5,479 bases of DNA, taken from the NCBI GenBank assembly GCA_905212215.1, contig CAJMDR010000162.1, positions 1 to 5,479 on the forward strand, read 5' to 3'. The position numbers were made by a program, and so were the translations under genes. The notes under the pieces are model-generated. The model made no database searches. It was not told the origin of the DNA and saw nothing but the letters and a program-made list of their open reading frames with translations. Numbering within the stretch: position 1 is the stretch's first letter; each line of letters begins with the position of its first letter. Origin of the DNA: an uncultured Porphyromonadaceae bacterium. GTDB lineage: Bacteria; Bacteroidota; Bacteroidia; Bacteroidales; Muribaculaceae. Below, piece after piece: positions 5,169-5,479 of this stretch.

Positions 5169-5479
5169 TCAGAAGCCTTCTTCCTCATCGGCGTTGACTG
5201 TTACGCCCTGTGGAGGCTCGTTGTCGCCGAAAGGCTGAGGCGCAGGCTCCGGCGTATCGTTGAGGACTTCTCCTGTTTCGGGGTCAACTCCGTAGATGTC
5301 CTCATCGGAGAGCTGCGGCTGCTCATCAACCTGCTGTGATTGAAGTTCGGTGCCACGGCCAATGCGCACCTTCGGGTAGGATTTGAAGGCATGTTTGATG
5401 CACTTGGCCATGAGGAAGCCGGGGTCGATGTGGACGATGCCGTTCTGGTCCATGCCGTAGAGTTCGTTGGCAACTCCAC
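5169..5479 (-). CDS. recT: RecT-like single-strand annealing protein, C-terminal end
   Basis: The frame is open to the right edge, so the start and main fold lie outside; 102 complete residues are visible. The first part, GVANELYGMDQNGIVHIDPG followed by FLMAKCIKHAFKSYPKVRIG, resembles the end of the RecT core, where E. coli RecT has a comparable D-x-x-x-MAK helix with regularly spaced lysines and a YxP turn. The rest (QSQQVDEQPQLSDEDIYGVDPETGEVLNDTPEPAPQP...ADEEEGF) is an acidic, proline-rich, probably disordered tail, similar in character to the tails of phage annealing and single-strand-binding proteins, which often bind partners. RecT-type proteins coat resected single strands and pair them with a complement. 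The nearby RecE-like nuclease strengthens the call. The methionine at 5453 is internal, not the start. Because only the tail end is visible, another recombinase family cannot be fully excluded. Confidence 0.7.
   Translation of the reverse strand, partial: GVANELYGMDQNGIVHIDPGFLMAKCIKHAFKSYPKVRIGRGTELQSQQVDEQPQLSDEDIYGVDPETGEVLNDTPEPAPQPFGDNEPPQGVTVNADEEEGF

Noticed and set aside
1..5479. CRISPR array, tRNA, insertion sequence, attachment site
   Set aside because: No regularly spaced direct repeats, cloverleaf, transposase or terminal inverted repeats were seen; almost the whole window is coding.

Overview
The window looks like a piece of a temperate or lytic phage genome (or an integrated prophage) of a Bacteroidota host, most likely a gut Bacteroidales. 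The evidence is the gene set. It holds a DUF4494 protein, a DUF4373 (Lin1244/Lin1753-type) replication-type protein, a DUF1064 protein, a RecE-like nuclease, a RecT-like annealing protein, a phage-type SNF2 helicase and a small HU/IHF protein, all on one strand and tightly packed. The start codons have A/T-rich leaders rather than strong Shine-Dalgarno sequences, as is usual in Bacteroidota. Base composition is roughly balanced by eye. No structural, lysis, integrase or host housekeeping genes are visible, so prophage and free phage cannot be told apart here.

Everything is coded on the minus strand, so read it from right to left. 5479-5169: the C-terminal end of a RecT-like single-strand annealing protein, cut by the window edge. 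5168-5046: the only real intergenic gap, with a long imperfect hairpin and a possible competing stem. 5045-3840: a 401-residue charged, coiled-coil protein of unknown function. 3837-3175: a PD-(D/E)XK exonuclease of the RecE type. 3178-1763: a SNF2-family helicase/translocase. 1779-1591: a 62-residue basic protein of unknown function. 1604-1329: an HU/IHF-family DNA-bending protein. 1332-775: a DUF4494 protein with an extra segment of about 40 residues in its middle. 785-417: a DUF1064 protein, probably another PD-(D/E)XK nuclease. 410-1: the N-terminal 136 residues of a DUF4373 protein, cut by the window edge.

From 5045 leftwards the genes overlap or are separated by at most 6 bases (two ATGA junctions, and overlaps of 17, 14 and 11 bases), so they almost certainly form one transcript with translational coupling. 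Together they read as a recombination and replication module. The nuclease would resect DNA ends and the RecT-like protein would anneal the strands. The SNF2 protein would move along or remodel DNA, the HU-like protein would bend it, the DUF1064 nuclease may cut recombination or replication intermediates, and the DUF4373 protein may take part in replication initiation. The roles of the 401-residue, 62-residue and DUF4494 proteins are not known. The least ordinary points are the unexplained coiled-coil protein between the annealing protein and the exonuclease, the insertion in DUF4494, altered signature residues in the nuclease and the HU protein, and the possible RNA switch after recT.
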